DNA from: Hippopus hippopus
Lineage: Eukaryota; Mollusca; Bivalvia; Cardiida; Cardiidae
Length of the DNA: 64,000 nt
Direction of reading: 5' to 3'
Assembly (NCBI GenBank): GCA_946811185.2
Contig: OX328104.1
Location: 10,613,918-10,677,917, forward strand
Both the position numbers and the translations under genes were made by a program. A model generated the notes under the pieces. That model worked only from the letters and a program-made list of their open reading frames with translations, did no database searches and was not told the origin of the DNA. This document shows positions 10,619 through 22,059 of the stretch, in pieces. The first letter of the stretch is position 1, and the number at the start of each line of letters is the position of its first letter.

Positions 10619-10734
10619 CCTATCTATCAATTGCACCAGTTATAGTAAGTCTGCACAGAGTGGGAGGGGTAATAGAGGACCAGTATCAAGATGGTTGGCA
10701 GGAGCTGTACGAACTGATTAATTGATTAATTTGA

Positions 10735-11320
10735 TAACCAGCATTTTCTCCTTTTCCCATAATGTTTTCATAAACCCTTTTCATCAGGGTCGCTGTACCA
10801 AACACGATGATTGTATTTATTTCCAAGAGTAGAAAACTTTTTAGGAAAAAGAGAAAACGCTGGTTACCAGGATTTTCTCCTTTTCCGACAATGTTTTTAT
10901 AAACCCTTTCCATCAGGGTCGTTCTAACAAAAAAGATGATTGTATTAATTTGCAAGGGTAGAACACATTGAGGGAAAAGGAGAAAATGCTGGTTACCAGC
11001 ATTTTCTTCTTTTCCCATAATGTTTTCATAAACCCTTTCCATCAGGGTCGCTGTATCAAACACGATGATTGTATTTATTTGCAAGAGTAGAAAACTTTTA
11101 AGGAAAAGGCGAAAATGCTGGTTACCAGAATTTTCTCCTTTTCCCACAATGTTTTCATAAACCCTTTTCATCAGGGTCGCTGTACCAAATACGATAATTG
11201 TATTTATTTGCAAGAGTAGAAAACCTTTTGGGAAAAAGGAGAAAAATGCTGGTTACCAGGATTTTTTCTCTTTTTCCCACAATGTTTTCATATAACCTTT
11301 TCATGACTGAGGTCGCTATA
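10735..11320 (+). repeat. five-unit tandem array of PB2 cores, about 129 bp
   Basis: Hairpin apices GGTTACCAG recur at about 10736, 10862, 10991, 11120 and 11251. Each unit is half a PB2: hairpin, GTTTTCATAAACCC, ATCAGGGTCGCTGTA, GATGATTGTATTTATTTGC, GAGTAGAAAAC. A minus-strand frame of 175 codons across it is a product of the periodicity (129 is divisible by three). Confidence 0.88.
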
Positions 11321-11638
11321 ACACGGAACTTTGTGGAAAAACGTTTGAATGAATCTTTCTCGTATAAATGCCGTGTACCGAGTTGAAAAGTGTTATGTTA
11401 AAGTTTACAACGCGTTCCATTCGTGAGGGATTAAATTTGCTGTCAGAGTCAGCTTTCAAAAAAAATCGAATTTAAAAAAAAAAGGGACGACTGATGCAGA
11501 CCACAGGGATAAATTTGAAAGAAATCCGGTGATTCACTGCGTGCTTATATCCTTTATCGATACCGCATGTTACGTAGTTCTAGTCTTTTGGAGAAAAAAC
11601 GTTTGTTTTTTGTATTTGTAAAATTGAATAACATAAGA

Positions 11639-11639
<1 letters not shown>

Positions 11640-11685
<46 letters not shown>

Positions 11686-11690
11686 GAGGG
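11640..11690. repeat. (GA)n(GACA)n microsatellite
   Basis: Simple GA then GACA units, next to a SINE-B head. Confidence 0.9.
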
Positions 11691-11795
11691 GTTCTGACGT
11701 GTCTCGCCAAAGGACACCCACGAAAAACTGAGTGCTTCCAGTGAGGCTCGAATCCTACACGTTACCACTGAGCCACGCAGGACCCCATTGAACCT
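11690..11795 (-). mobile_element. SINE-B, tRNA-like head fragment
   Basis: On the minus strand GTCCTGCGTGGCTCAGTGG carries an A-box-like GGCTCAGTGG, followed by GTAGGATTCGAGCCTCAC as the B-box region. It is closely similar to 58845-58945. The acceptor stem does not close, so it is not a working tRNA. Confidence 0.6.
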
Positions 11796-11929
11796 GAGGA
11801 AGAAGGCTTTAGAAAACACTGTAAAAAATTGAAACATTGGAGAGAGGAGAAATTGCTTGTTTTGCAGAATCAGGTACAGTATAGGACGATTATAAACTAT
11901 ATCAATGGACATAAATTTAACCTAGTCCA

Positions 11930-12232
11930 TTTTAGCCCAGTCCATAGAAAATGATTTGAAGATGAAAAATTCGAATGTGGCTTACATGATAGAGTTTACC
12001 TTCAAGGGAGTAGAAAACGTTGTGGGGAAAAAGAGAAAATGCTGGTCACATTTTAGCTAGTCCATTTTAGCCTATTCCATATTAAGATGATTTGCAGATG
12101 AAAAACTTAAATGTAGCTTACATGATAGAGTTTATCCTCAAGGGAGTAAAAAACATTGTGGGAAAAGGAGAAAATGCTGGTCACCAGCATTTTCTCCTTT
12201 TCCCACAATGTTTTCAAAAGATTTCTTACACA
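11930..12232 (+). mobile_element. PB2 with a partial internal duplication
   Basis: The first part (11930-12055) stops within the hairpin at GCTGGTCACATTTTAG. The same left region (CCATTTTAGCC, GATTTGCAGATGAAAAAC, CATGATAGAGTTTA) then repeats and continues through a complete hairpin to 12232. A break at the hairpin apex plus re-copying explains it. Confidence 0.78.
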
Positions 12233-12629
12233 GGAATTTTTCTATAAAGGATTTAAACAAAATCCACAGCTTCCCACTGTACATCGTTTATTAGAATGAT
12301 TGCAAGAAGGCATAAGATCAATCCAAAATTTTCATGTAATTTCTTCAAGTAAGATCAGAGAACAAATGATTCGGGTTTACTTCCAGTATTGATATTCAAA
12401 TGTGACACAGTGTGATTTGCATAACAATTGAAGTTAGATCACTTTAATCTGTTTCCAAACAGTGCCTGATTTGACTTTCCGAAAGTGGCAGAGATCAAAT
12501 ACTGCCAGGCGTTATTTTCATTGTGTGAAGTCAAATAGTGTTATGCAATGTATATAACATTAAAACTATTTTCATGAGATGCGCAGTCTGTTGTGACACT
12601 AGGACGGTACCCTGTTTCCTTTAAACATA

Positions 12630-12675
12630 CAGAGAGACAGGGAGACGGACAGATAGAAAGACAGAGAAAGGCGGC

Positions 12676-12706
<31 letters not shown>

Positions 12707-12779
12707 GCAAGAGAGAGACAGACAGAGACAGAGCAAGAAAGAGACAGACAGAGACAGAGACAGAGAAAGAGAGAGACAC

Positions 12780-12810
<31 letters not shown>

Positions 12811-12872
12811 CAGACAGAGACAGACAGACGGACGGACGGACGGACGGACGGACAGACAGACAAACGCAAAAA
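12630..12872. repeat. GACA / GAGA / GACG microsatellite block
   Basis: A long purine-rich tract of GACA, GA and GACG units. All open frames on both strands here (Arg/Glu-rich or Ser/Leu-rich) are low-complexity artefacts. Confidence 0.93.
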
Positions 12873-12989
12873 AGATAGAAAGCGAGGGTATCTGCATAAA
12901 TTAAAGTATTGGTTGAACAGAAAGTCTGCAAACAGACGGAATCACGAAATACGTGAGAAATGAAAACTAAAAAAAAAAAGATTACTGAT

Positions 12990-13185
12990 CAACCCTTTAC
13001 CAGAAAAGTTCGTGTCTTAAGACTCTGAGGCAGAAATCCCTTGAAAACATCGTGGGAAAGGGAGAAAATGCTGGTAACCAGCATTTTCTCCTTTTCCCAA
13101 CAATGTTTTTTATCCTTTTAACGATTAATTCCACCACTTGAGTCGCATTTAATTTAGCTTCTGCAAATCTTTTCATTGGCTAAAA
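12990..13185 (-). mobile_element. PB2, hairpin intact
   Basis: CCCTTTACCAGAAAAG at the left, the GGGAAAGGGAGAAAATGCTGG hairpin, then ACGATTAATTCCACCACTTG and CTGCAAATCTTTTCATTGG. Confidence 0.72.
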
Positions 13186-13212
13186 TTTTGTCTTGAGATA
13201 AAGAGGCTTGTG

Positions 13213-13412
13213 TCCAGGGTGCTTATTCATCAACCATTCTTAAAAACACTATTCGTCCTATTATTCAAGATTTTCTAAATTTGAAAGTAACACAACGTCT
13301 GATTTGTTAAGCCAAATGGTTGAGCCAATCAGAAGTTGTGTTTCTTTCCAATTTAAACAATTCTGGAAAATAAGACTGAAAACGTTCTTAAGAATGGTTC
13401 GTGAACACGGAT
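13213..13412. mobile_element. HP6 palindromic element
   Basis: CAACCATTCTTAAAAACAC at the left and GTTCTTAAGAATGGTTCGTG at the right are inverted. The centre is AAGCCAAATGGTTGAGCC. Confidence 0.78.
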
Positions 13413-13423
13413 CCTGGCAGCGT

Positions 13424-13597
13424 TGTCACAAACAATTCTAGAATTCATTTTAAGTCTTTTACTAGAATCAGAAAGTAACGCAACCTCAAATTGGCTAAAC
13501 CATTTGGCTTAGCCAATCAGAAATTGTGTTGCTTTCAATTTAGAAGAATTGAGAAGACAAGGAATATTCATTAGAACAATCGGTGAAAGCGTTGCGG
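13424..13597. mobile_element. second HP6 copy, adjacent
   Basis: Starts 12 bases after the first. The central palindrome GGCTAAACCATTTGGCTTAG is clear, but the ends are worn. Confidence 0.65.
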
Positions 13598-13609
13598 TAT
13601 TTCAAGAAC

Positions 13610-14275
13610 ATCGTGTGAGGTCTGATCTCGACCTATACCTACTGCTTCCCCCCCCCCCCCGCAAAAAAAGAAGAAAAAAATAACAAACAAACACACACAC
13701 ACTTCATCGTCCGAATAGTACAATTTTCTTCGCCCCTCATTGGGCTCTTTTAGCGTTGAAACGTTATTGGAAAATGATCTCGGACCGCCGGAAATATATT
13801 ACACCCCGAGTTTTGAAAGAGAGAAAAAACATGAGGCAAGGATAGAGAAGTGAGAAGCGACTTTTACGAAGTGACTTCAAACTGTAGTCTATCTAATCAC
13901 GGCAGTTTGTGCTACACACGCTGAGAGGTACATGTGTTTTATTGGTTGATAACAAAGTGATAACGACACAACATTACTTCAGAATGGTAAACGGACTAAG
14001 ATGTGAGCGTATCTTTTTTTTTTCTTTTCTGTTAGAAGTGATTAATTGAATTACACCCGTACGCTGTTATTCTGTTTTTCTAATTTTATTTTGCAAATGG
14101 GAAATTTGTTGATGAATTGCTGTGAGTTATTAAATAGAAACGTGATAACTCGCCATTGTGTAAATTGATTCATTTATGGGATTACAAAATATGGAATATA
14201 AAGATATGGAAATGAACGCTTTCATCAGGTAAGGTTCATATTTTCTTTTGTCAATCCTAAGTGCTTGTCTCCAGT
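13610..14275. other. spacer with a C-run, no gene seen
   Basis: A cytosine run at about 13649-13662, then A-rich and CA-rich sequence, then unremarkable AT-rich DNA. Confidence 0.55.
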
Positions 14276-14440
14276 TTCATCGTCATCATCATCATCATCA
14301 TCATCGTCACCATCGATCAATCCATCCATCCATCCATATCCATAGATCAATCTATCGATCCATCAATCCATCGATCGATCCATCCATCCTTCCAGCCATC
14401 CATCCAGCCAGCCAGCCAGCCAACCATCTCTCTCTCTCTG
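14276..14440. repeat. CATC / CCAG / TC microsatellite
   Basis: CATC units grade into CCAT, CCAGCCAG and then TC. The His- and Ser/Pro-rich frames come from these units. Confidence 0.92.
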
Positions 14441-14764
14441 TCTCTCATTTTTTATTTTACACATATTTTATATACGGTATTTGTATCAGAAAATCATAGA
14501 AAAAATTATGAAATCTGGAAATGTTTACCTGATGTCAAAATTACAACAGTATATTTATAATTTGATGATAATGATGATGATGATGCTAAAGGCCTTGAAA
14601 GTGATGACGACGATTCCCTTTTTTTTCCAGAATGAGTTGAAGTACTTACATATCATTTGTGAATCTAAATTACGACCAACATTAATTTTTTTAACAGTAT
14701 TATTTATCTAGTACGGATACTATTAACTACTAGTACTTTTGAGAAAGCCACTTGAAATCCATTT

Positions 14765-15030
14765 AAGCCATGCTGTTGAAAAACAGGGTTTGAATGCATC
14801 TTGCTTTTGCATTAAACCAAGCGAGTAATCACATAATTGTGTATCGTTGACATCCATTTTCTTCTAACAACGGGCTGAATCATGAGTTAGAGTGGTCCTT
14901 TGACATGCAGAAAAGTGACCAACAGCGAACAGTTTCGACTCGGGTCAGCCTGCGCTTACGGCGCTGTCTGCCATGGGTCGATGCTTTTTGCAGATGTATT
15001 AAACCCATTTTCATAGAATATGGTCCATAT
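14765..15030 (-). mobile_element. HP3, diverged
   Basis: AGCCATGCTGTTGAAAAACAGG to CCCATTTTCATAGAATATGG. The hairpin left arm GGTCAGCCTGCGC is kept but the right arm is GCGCTGTCTGCCATGGG, so pairing is damaged here. Confidence 0.7.
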
Positions 15031-15109
15031 ATTATATGAATCAACAGGAAACGAGCGTGTGTCCTCTCTTCATTTATTTTCCGGGAGAAAATACTATGAT
15101 AATTAGCAT

Positions 15110-15368
15110 TGCAACACGTGAAAAGGGGCGTTCGGACATTTGCGTAAAGTGTCGTCTTGGATCAGCCTGCGCAGTCCGCGCAGGCTAATCCGAAAAGATA
15201 CTTTCTGTTTTTATGTAATTTTCTGTTTCATGCAAGTCTACTGTAGGACAAAATCTAATGTAGTCGTAAAGTGTCGTCTCGGATTAGCCTGCGCGGATTG
15301 CGCAGGCTGATCCGAGACGACACTTTACGCAAATGTCCGAATGCCCCTTTTCGCGTGGTGCAAACCAT
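15110..15368 (+). mobile_element. HP4, complete
   Basis: Ends TTGCAACACGTGAAAAGG and the complement, CCTTTTCGCGTGGTGCAA. Two intact hairpins, and the middle (GCAAGTCTACTGTAGG) matches 628-885. Confidence 0.85.
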
Positions 15369-15594
15369 ATATAGTTGCCATCAGTACTGCTGCTTTACTT
15401 TTATTTTTTTTAGGCAAGGCATGAATGGTCAAGCCTACCCCTGATTCAGATGGTAGCTCCAATGTTATATTTTTGATTTTGTCTACGCTAATCACAAGGA
15501 AGAAAAAAACGTCGGAGTTACCATTCAAATCGAAAGTAGGTCTAGCCATTACTTCAATTCCATTGATGCAAAAAATACAGCTGTCGCAAAATGA

Positions 15595-15700
15595 ATCGTA
15601 AAATAAATAGATAAGTAAGTAAGTAAAGAAAGAAAGAAAGAAAGATAGAAAGAAAAAAAGAAAGAAAGAAAAAAGAAATAAAGAAAGAAAGAAAGAAAGT
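15595..15700. repeat. (GAAA)n / (TAAG)n microsatellite
   Basis: AAGT, then GAAA units. The Phe/Ser-rich minus frame is an artefact of this tract. Confidence 0.92.
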
Positions 15701-16071
15701 TAGGGACACTCAAAATTTGCGTGCTCAAGTGGGACACAAAAAATGTGCTTGCTCAAGAGGGGCACTCAATATGTGCGTGCTCAAGACTGATGGATGATTA
15801 GTACAGGTCCATTTACATTTGCTATCTCTGAGAATTAATTGCAAGATGCTTGCTTATAGCCCCAATAGCATCTAATAGTGAACAATACGGGTGACAAAAA
15901 ATTTGATCGACCGTTCAATGACAGATTGTCATCTTCATGACAATTCCCATACTTTTAAATGGTATGATTTAAATTTAAATGCATTTTAACACCCCACTTG
16001 TTTACATTTGGCGGCTATTGGGCCTTTAATACAGGTTGCTCGCTTAATAGAGGTGGCCCAACAGACAGGTA

Positions 16072-17055
16072 CAGGGTGTCCGGAAAGTAAGGTAACACTT
16101 TTGTTCATTGATGTAATGACTTATAATTTTAGTTAAAGAGATACAAATACATGGGGTATGAAATAAATATGTAAGTTTTTTTGTGTGATAATTTCATTCA
16201 TATTCATTAGATTACAATTTCAACAGATTTCAAATAAGAAGTACTTTTTTGTCATTGGCGTCATTTTAGTAATTATTGACGTTTTCAATGTGATGGCCTT
16301 TTGTACTCTTTCCATGCCAAAGAGGCACGATGAAATTGCCAGTCATTTTAGCGCACATTCCAATATCAATCTTTTTTATTTACGTATGATGCTCGTTAAC
16401 AACATGTCTGGGCTGTCTGGCTTGGGACTGTAAACCTTTGACTCAAAAAACCCCAAAGGAAGTAGTCACATGGGTTGAGGTGGGGACTGTGCACGGGCCA
16501 CCATATACCGCAATCTTTTATCTCCGGATATTATCTCAATATAACCCTATCACGAAATGTATCGTGAAAAAAATCTGTCATAGTATTTTAGATGTGTGTA
16601 CCATATGTTTTGCAATGTAGGGGACTTCTTTTCAAACGCAAGAAAAAGCAAGTATTTCTTAAAGGAATAGGTAGTGTTGGAAATTAATCGTGTCGTTTAA
16701 AGACATATCGCCCGATAACCATTGCACATCATACAGTTAGTTTTTCACTGTGCACTGGTCTCTCTGTGACACAGTGTGGTTGTTCATGTGCCCAAGACCG
16801 CATACTTTGTTTACAAACATGTCCAGACAACAGGGAGTGAGAGAACGTCATTAATTACTAAATTGGCGCAAAATTACAAAAAGTTACTTCTGATTTTAAA
16901 TCTGTATAAAAGTGCGACATGTCCTGCAAGTTGAATGAAATTATCACACAAAAATCTAAACAAATTTGATGCATTTATATTTTTATCTCGTTAACTGAAA
17001 TTAAAGGTCATATCATCAATGAACAAAAGTGTTACCTTGCTTTCCGGACACCCTG
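16072..17055. mobile_element. mariner-like element, non-autonomous, TA duplication
   Basis: Flanked by TA at 16070-16071 and 17056-17057. The ends CAGGGTGTCCGGAAAGTAAG and its near-exact complement continue through GTAACACTTTTGTTCATTG, about 42 bases with one or two mismatches. TA duplication plus CAGGGTGTCC ends points to the Tc1/mariner group. The 984-bp interior has short frames (82 codons at 16185, 60 codons at 16438) that I could not match to a transposase, so it is probably a deletion derivative or carries unrelated filler. Confidence 0.8.
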
Positions 17056-17082
17056 TATCTAGACCATGGAAAAACTCCCCCT

Positions 17083-17108
17083 CTTCTCCCCCCCCCCCCC
17101 CCCCCCCT
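17083..17108. repeat. cytosine homopolymer run
   Basis: More than 20 consecutive C. Assembly or read error is likely to affect its length. Confidence 0.9.
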
Positions 17109-17334
17109 TCCCATTAAGTGTTATTTGCAAGGTTTTTTCGTGCCAAACTAAACTCTAAATTGCTACTTGAGTCTCCCACATTTTATCAGTACTTCGCCGA
17201 ACTTTTCAAGAAAATCACTTCATTTCAAGTTTCTAGCAGCATTTTATGTGAAATAATAATCACAATGATTATACGCCCGTTATCTAAGCGTCACGTTTAT
17301 CACTTAACCAAACGAAATCCCAAGTTTTAACAGC

Positions 17335-17515
17335 CCTTATAAAAAAGGCTTTTTAAAGCACTGTGGGAAAAGGAAAACAGCATTTTCTCCTTTTCCCACA
17401 ATTTTTTTCCGGTACAGATACAAATTACAATTACTTTGGCCATGTTCAATTTTGTGGTCTGCATATGCTCTGAATTTGGGCGAGTGTAAAATTTTTGCTG
17501 TTTGGTAATGAGCTA
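17335..17515 (-). mobile_element. PB2, shortened hairpin
   Basis: GTGGGAAAAGGAAAACAGC, then GCATTTTCTCCTTTTCCC: the left arm has lost about 10 bases, while the outer part still pairs. TGGTCTGCATATGC and TTTGGTAATGAG follow. Confidence 0.68.
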
Positions 17516-17634
17516 CTGATTTGCTGCAATGATTGTATTATCTAGCAATGACTTTAAAATAGCCCACTGAATGTCGAATAAATCAAACAATCAGGAAAAA
17601 TATATCAGTGAAAAACGACAAAAGTATTCCTTTT

Positions 17635-17740
17635 TTGCGCGTTTTTTTTTTGGAGGGGGGGGTAGAGAGAATACTGTGAATATGTAGATCAACGATCTTA
17701 CTGCAATTCTGTCCGGCCTGATCTTGACATACAGTATCAT
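17635..17740. repeat. T/G-run and PB1b hairpin remnant
   Basis: A TTTGGAGGGGGGGG run, then GTAGATCAACGATCTTACTGC and TCTGTCCGGCCTGATCTTG, a decayed PB1b-type hairpin. Confidence 0.4.
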
Positions 17741-17764
17741 TTTTAAAGAAAATTGTTGTTGGAA

Positions 17765-17996
17765 ATTAACTTTTTCGCTTTACAAAACGACAAAATATCA
17801 CACTTGTCCAAATTGAAGGCATTTGCAGACGATAAAGTACATGTGGCTCTAAGAAGGGTGAGTCTTTCGAAGGGTAATTTAAAACTGTTTAAACAGGAGA
17901 AAATGCTAATTACCAGCACTTTCCCTTTTTCCCACATTGTTCTCAACAACCTCCATCCTAAGGGCACTTTAAACTCGGGATTGTTAGGTACAGGGT
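17765..17996 (+). mobile_element. PB2, first of a head-to-head pair
   Basis: TTTACAAAACGACAAAATATC to TAGGTACAGGGTTAA. The hairpin is worn (AGGAGAAAATGCTAATTACC / GCACTTTCCC). Confidence 0.75.
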
Positions 17997-18224
17997 TAAC
18001 CCTTTACCAAACAATCCCGGGTTTTCACGACCCTGAGAAAGAAGCCTTCATAAAACATTGTGGGAAAAGGAGAAAATGCTGGGAACCAGCATTTTCTCCT
18101 TTTCCCACAATGTTTTCTACCCTTCCCAAAACAAATTTCAATTTTTGAGTCACATCAATTTTTTTGTCTGCAATGCTTCCAATTTGGACTAGTCCAAAAT
18201 TATGTCGTTTGGTAAAGAGTTAAA
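17992..18224 (-). mobile_element. PB2, second of the pair, sharing one TTAA
   Basis: The junction reads GGGTTAACCC, so the two elements share a single TTAA (17994-17997). This copy has a perfect hairpin and ends GGTAAAGAGTTAA. The better-preserved copy presumably landed on the terminal TTAA of the older one. Confidence 0.82.
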
Positions 18225-18269
18225 AGAAATACTGTGTATATTTCAGTTTTCTTTATTCTTTGCCATGTA

Positions 18270-21150
18270 CATACGTAAAGCTGTAAATATCTAAAACTGT
18301 GGCTACCTAAAATTGTACAAACCTGAAACTGTAGACAAGAAAATCTGTAGGTACCTAAAACAGCAGATACCTAAAACCGCAGATCTATACCTAAAACTGT
18401 AAATAGGTAAAACTGTACAAATGTAAAACTGTTGATACCAAAAAAATCGTTTATAACTAAAACTGTAGATTTATAAAATTAATAATAGTAAAAATTGTAG
18501 GTACGAATAGAAAGCTAATGATACGAAAACTTGTACACATGTAAAACCGTAATAGCTAAAATTGTAGAACCCTAAAATGTTGATAAGAAAAACTGTAGAC
18601 AGGTAAAACTTTTGAAACGTTAAACTGTAGATACATAAAGCTGTAGATACCTCAAACTGTAGATACGTAAAATTGTAGTTATGTCAAACTGTTGATACCT
18701 GAACTTGTTGGTACCAAAAACTGCAGATACCTAAAACTATTGGTACCAAAAAACTGCAGATGCCTGAAACTGTTGGTACCAAAAACTGCAGATACCTGAA
18801 ACTGTTGGTACCAAAAACTGCAGATACCTGAAACTGTTGGTATCAAAAACTACAGATTCCTAAAACTTTTGGTACCAAAAACTGTAGGTGCCTAAAAATG
18901 TTGATACCAAAAACTGTAGGTACCTAAAACTGCTGGTACCAAAAACTGTAGGTGCCTAAAACTGTTGGTACCAAAAACTGCAGATACCTGAAACTGTTTG
19001 TACCAAAAACTGTAGATAGCTAAAACTGTTGGTTCCGAAGACTGATGATACCTAAAACTGTTGGTACTAAAAACTGTAGATACCTAAAACTGTTGGTACC
19101 AAAAACTGTAGATACCTGTAACTGGTGGTACCAAAAACTGGAGATACCTAAAACTGTTGGTACCAAAAACTGTAGGTGCCTAAAACTGTTGGTACAAAAC
19201 TCTGTTGGTGTCTAAAACTGTTGGTTCCAAAAACTGTAGATACCTAAACTGTTAGTACCAAAAACTGTTGGTACCAAAAACTGTTGCTTCCGAAAACCGT
19301 CGATACCTGAAATTGTTGATACCAAAAACTGCAGATACCTGAAACTGTTTATACCAAAAACTGTAGATACCTGAAAATGTTGGTACCAAAAACTGTACCT
19401 ACCTAAAACTGTTGGTACCAAAAACTGTAGATAGCTGTGACTGTTGGTACCAAAAACTGTAGATACTTAAAATTGTTGGTAACAAAAACTGTAGATACTT
19501 AAAACTGTTGGTACCAAAAACTGTAGATACCTAAAACTGTTGGTATCAAAAACTGTAGATACCTGTAGCTGGTGGTACCAAAAACTGTAGATACTTAAAA
19601 CTGTTGGTATCAAAAACTGTAGATACCTGTAGCTGGTGGTACCAAAAACTGTAGATACCTAAAACTGCTGGTATCAAAAACTGTAGATACCTGTAGCTGG
19701 TGGTACCAAAAACTGTAGATACATAAAACTGTTGGTACAAAAACTGTAGGTGCCTAAAACTGTTTGTACCAAAAACTGTAGATACCTCAAAATGTTGGTA
19801 CCAAAAACTGTAGATACCTAAAACTGTTGGTACCGAAAACTGTTGATACCTAAAACTGTTTGTACCATAAACTGCAGATACCTGAAACTGTTGATACCAA
19901 AAATTGTAGATACCTGAACCTGTTGGTATCAAAAACTGTACATAGCTAAAACTGTTGGTACCAAAAACTGTAGATAGCTAAATCTGTTGGTACCAAAAAC
20001 TGTAGATAGCTAAAACTTTTGGTACCAAAAACTGTAGATACCTGTAACTCATGGTACCAAAAACTATACATACCTAAAACTGTTGGTTCCAAAAACTGTG
20101 GGTGCCTAAAACTGTTGGTACAAAACTCTGTTGGTGTCTAAAACTGTTGGTACCAAAAACTGTAGATACATAAAACTGTTGATACCAAAAACTGTTGCTT
20201 CCGAAAACTGTTGATACCTGAAACTGTTGGTACCAAAAACTGCAGATACCTCAAACTGTTTGTTCCAAAAACTGTAGATACCTGAAACTGTTGGTACCGA
20301 AAACTGTAGATACCTAAAACTGTTGGTACCAAAAACTGTAGATACTTAAAACTGTTGGTACCAAAAACTTTAGATACCTGTAGCTGGTGGTACCAAAAAC
20401 TGTAGATACCTAAAACTGTTGGTACAAAAACTGTAGGTGCCTAAAACTGTTGGTACCAAAAACTGTAGATACCTCAAACTGTTGGTACCAAAAACTGTAG
20501 ATACCTCAAACTGTTGGTACCAAAAGCTGTAGATACCTAAAACTGTTGGTACCTAAAACTGCAGATACCTGAACCTGTTGGTACCAAAAACTATAGATAC
20601 CTTAAACTGTTGGTACCAAAAACTGTTGATACCTAAAACTGTTGGTATCAAAAACTGTAGATACCTGAAACTCTTTGTACCAAAAACTGTAAATACGTGA
20701 AAATGATGGTACCAAAAATTATAGGTGCCTGAAACTGTTGGTACCAAATCTGTAGTTACCTGAAGCTGTTGGTACCAAAATCTGTAGATACCTGAAACTG
20801 TTGGTACCAAAAAGTGCAGATACCTGAAAATATTGGTACCAAAAACTGCAGATACCTGAAAATGTTGGTACCAAAAACTGTTGATACCTAAATTTATAGA
20901 TACCTGAAAATGTAGATACCTAAAACTGTAGTTCCGTAAAATTAAAGCCATGTAAAAACTGTAGATACCTCAGATTGTAGATACCTAAAACTATAGATAC
21001 GTTAATCTGTGGATACGTAAAACTATTGATTCTTGAAACTTAAACTGTGGATACCTAAAACTATGTAAGCAAAAACTGGAGACAAGCAAAACTGTAGTTA
21101 CTTAAAACTGTAGATACATAAAATTGTCGATGCCTAAATCTGTAGACACG
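18270..21150. repeat. 16-bp minisatellite with 32-bp higher-order dimer
   Basis: Monomers of 16 bp, AAAACTGTAGATACCT and AAAACTGTTGGTACCA, alternate through the core (about 18690-20920) to form a 32-bp dimer, roughly 70 copies. The flanks (18270-18690 and 20920-21150) hold only diverged monomers. The GG variant creates a perfect 10-base palindrome, TTGGTACCAA. Minus-strand frames of 64-132 codons with a 32-residue period fall in all three frames and are not a gene. Confidence 0.95.
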
Positions 21151-21264
21151 AGTAAACAAGAGTAACGTTATAACATTCCATTCAACCTTTGCGAAAGTCT
21201 GGCGCTGATTCTTAAATACCTCCAGCGGCTGCGTAGTCCATTAAGGAAATAACACTGAAAATAA

Positions 21265-21492
21265 ATGAGCCATGCTCTGTGAAAAAGGGGCTAAATGAAC
21301 ATGAGAAAAGCATTGACCTGGGCCGATGCTTTCCGCTATTGGTCAATTTTCTGTATATTAAATGACCAGTCTATCTCAGGATTCAGTCGGCTATGAAAAA
21401 AGTGACTACTGTGGATCCATAATTATGAAACAGCTTGCTTAGTATAATGGATCACGGAGATGCATTAAGCCCCCTTTTACCAGAGCGCGGCT
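21265..21492 (+). mobile_element. HP3 without hairpin
   Basis: GAGCCATGCTCTGTGAAAAAGG and CCTTTTACCAGAGCGCGGCTC are good ends. Between GCATTGACCTGGG and CGATGCTTTCCGC the hairpin has been lost. Confidence 0.75.
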
Positions 21493-21867
21493 CATATATT
21501 TATTTTTCTTACATTTGTCTCTTTTCTCTATTGATGGTTTGCCAACCATCGCCTATTTCAATTCAGTGATGAATCATTCATGAAGCTTGGTGAGATTGTA
21601 AAAATCTGAATAGCCTTCTTCAAAGTGCAGGAAGTATGAATACACCAAGGGAAAATACTCTAAAGGTTTTATTTGCTCATGCATTTAATGCATTTCCTTT
21701 ACAGTGCGTTTTTTCACCTCATAAATCCAGATGGAAATGTTATCAAATCGACAAATAGACAATACAGATTTTATCACATATTCTTTTTAAATACCATTAA
21801 TAATGATGATGAAAATAAATTAAAACTATATACAGGAATGATTTTTTTTTTTTTTACCGAAATTGAT

Positions 21868-21925
21868 TGATTGACTGACTGACTGATTGGCTGACTGACT
21901 GACTGATTCATTCATTCATTCAGTT
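21868..21925. repeat. ACTG / ATTC tetranucleotide tract
   Basis: GATTGACTGACTG units, then TTCATTCATTCA. Confidence 0.85.
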
Positions 21926-22059
21926 AATCAATGTAGAAAAGAACAGGATAAAACATTAATTGAATATAAACTACACGGGAGTTCATCGTTACAATACAGA
22001 GAAACAAACATGCAACATGACTTACTAAAGACGAGAGGGAAAAATGAATATAAATGACC

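Noticed and set aside
10686..11213. 175-codon minus-strand frame with repeated VYENIVGKGENAGNQHF-like segments
   Set aside because: It is translation of the five-unit PB2 array, whose period is a multiple of three. Similar residues appear wherever a PB2 hairpin is crossed.
15325..15549. Minus-strand frame of 74 codons near an HP4 end
   Set aside because: Half of it is HP4 end sequence, and no start context or splice sites fit.
17083..17108. Homopolymer C run as a structural signal
   Set aside because: Length is unreliable and nothing nearby depends on it.
19212..20951. Minus-strand open frames rich in Tyr, Phe, Gln and Val with a repeating pattern
   Set aside because: They are the 16-bp minisatellite read through. 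The four frames are not all in the same register, and no start or splice structure unites them.
18270..21150. Could the array be a CRISPR?
   Set aside because: There are no unique spacers between identical repeats; units are contiguous 16-mers with scattered changes, in a eukaryotic context.
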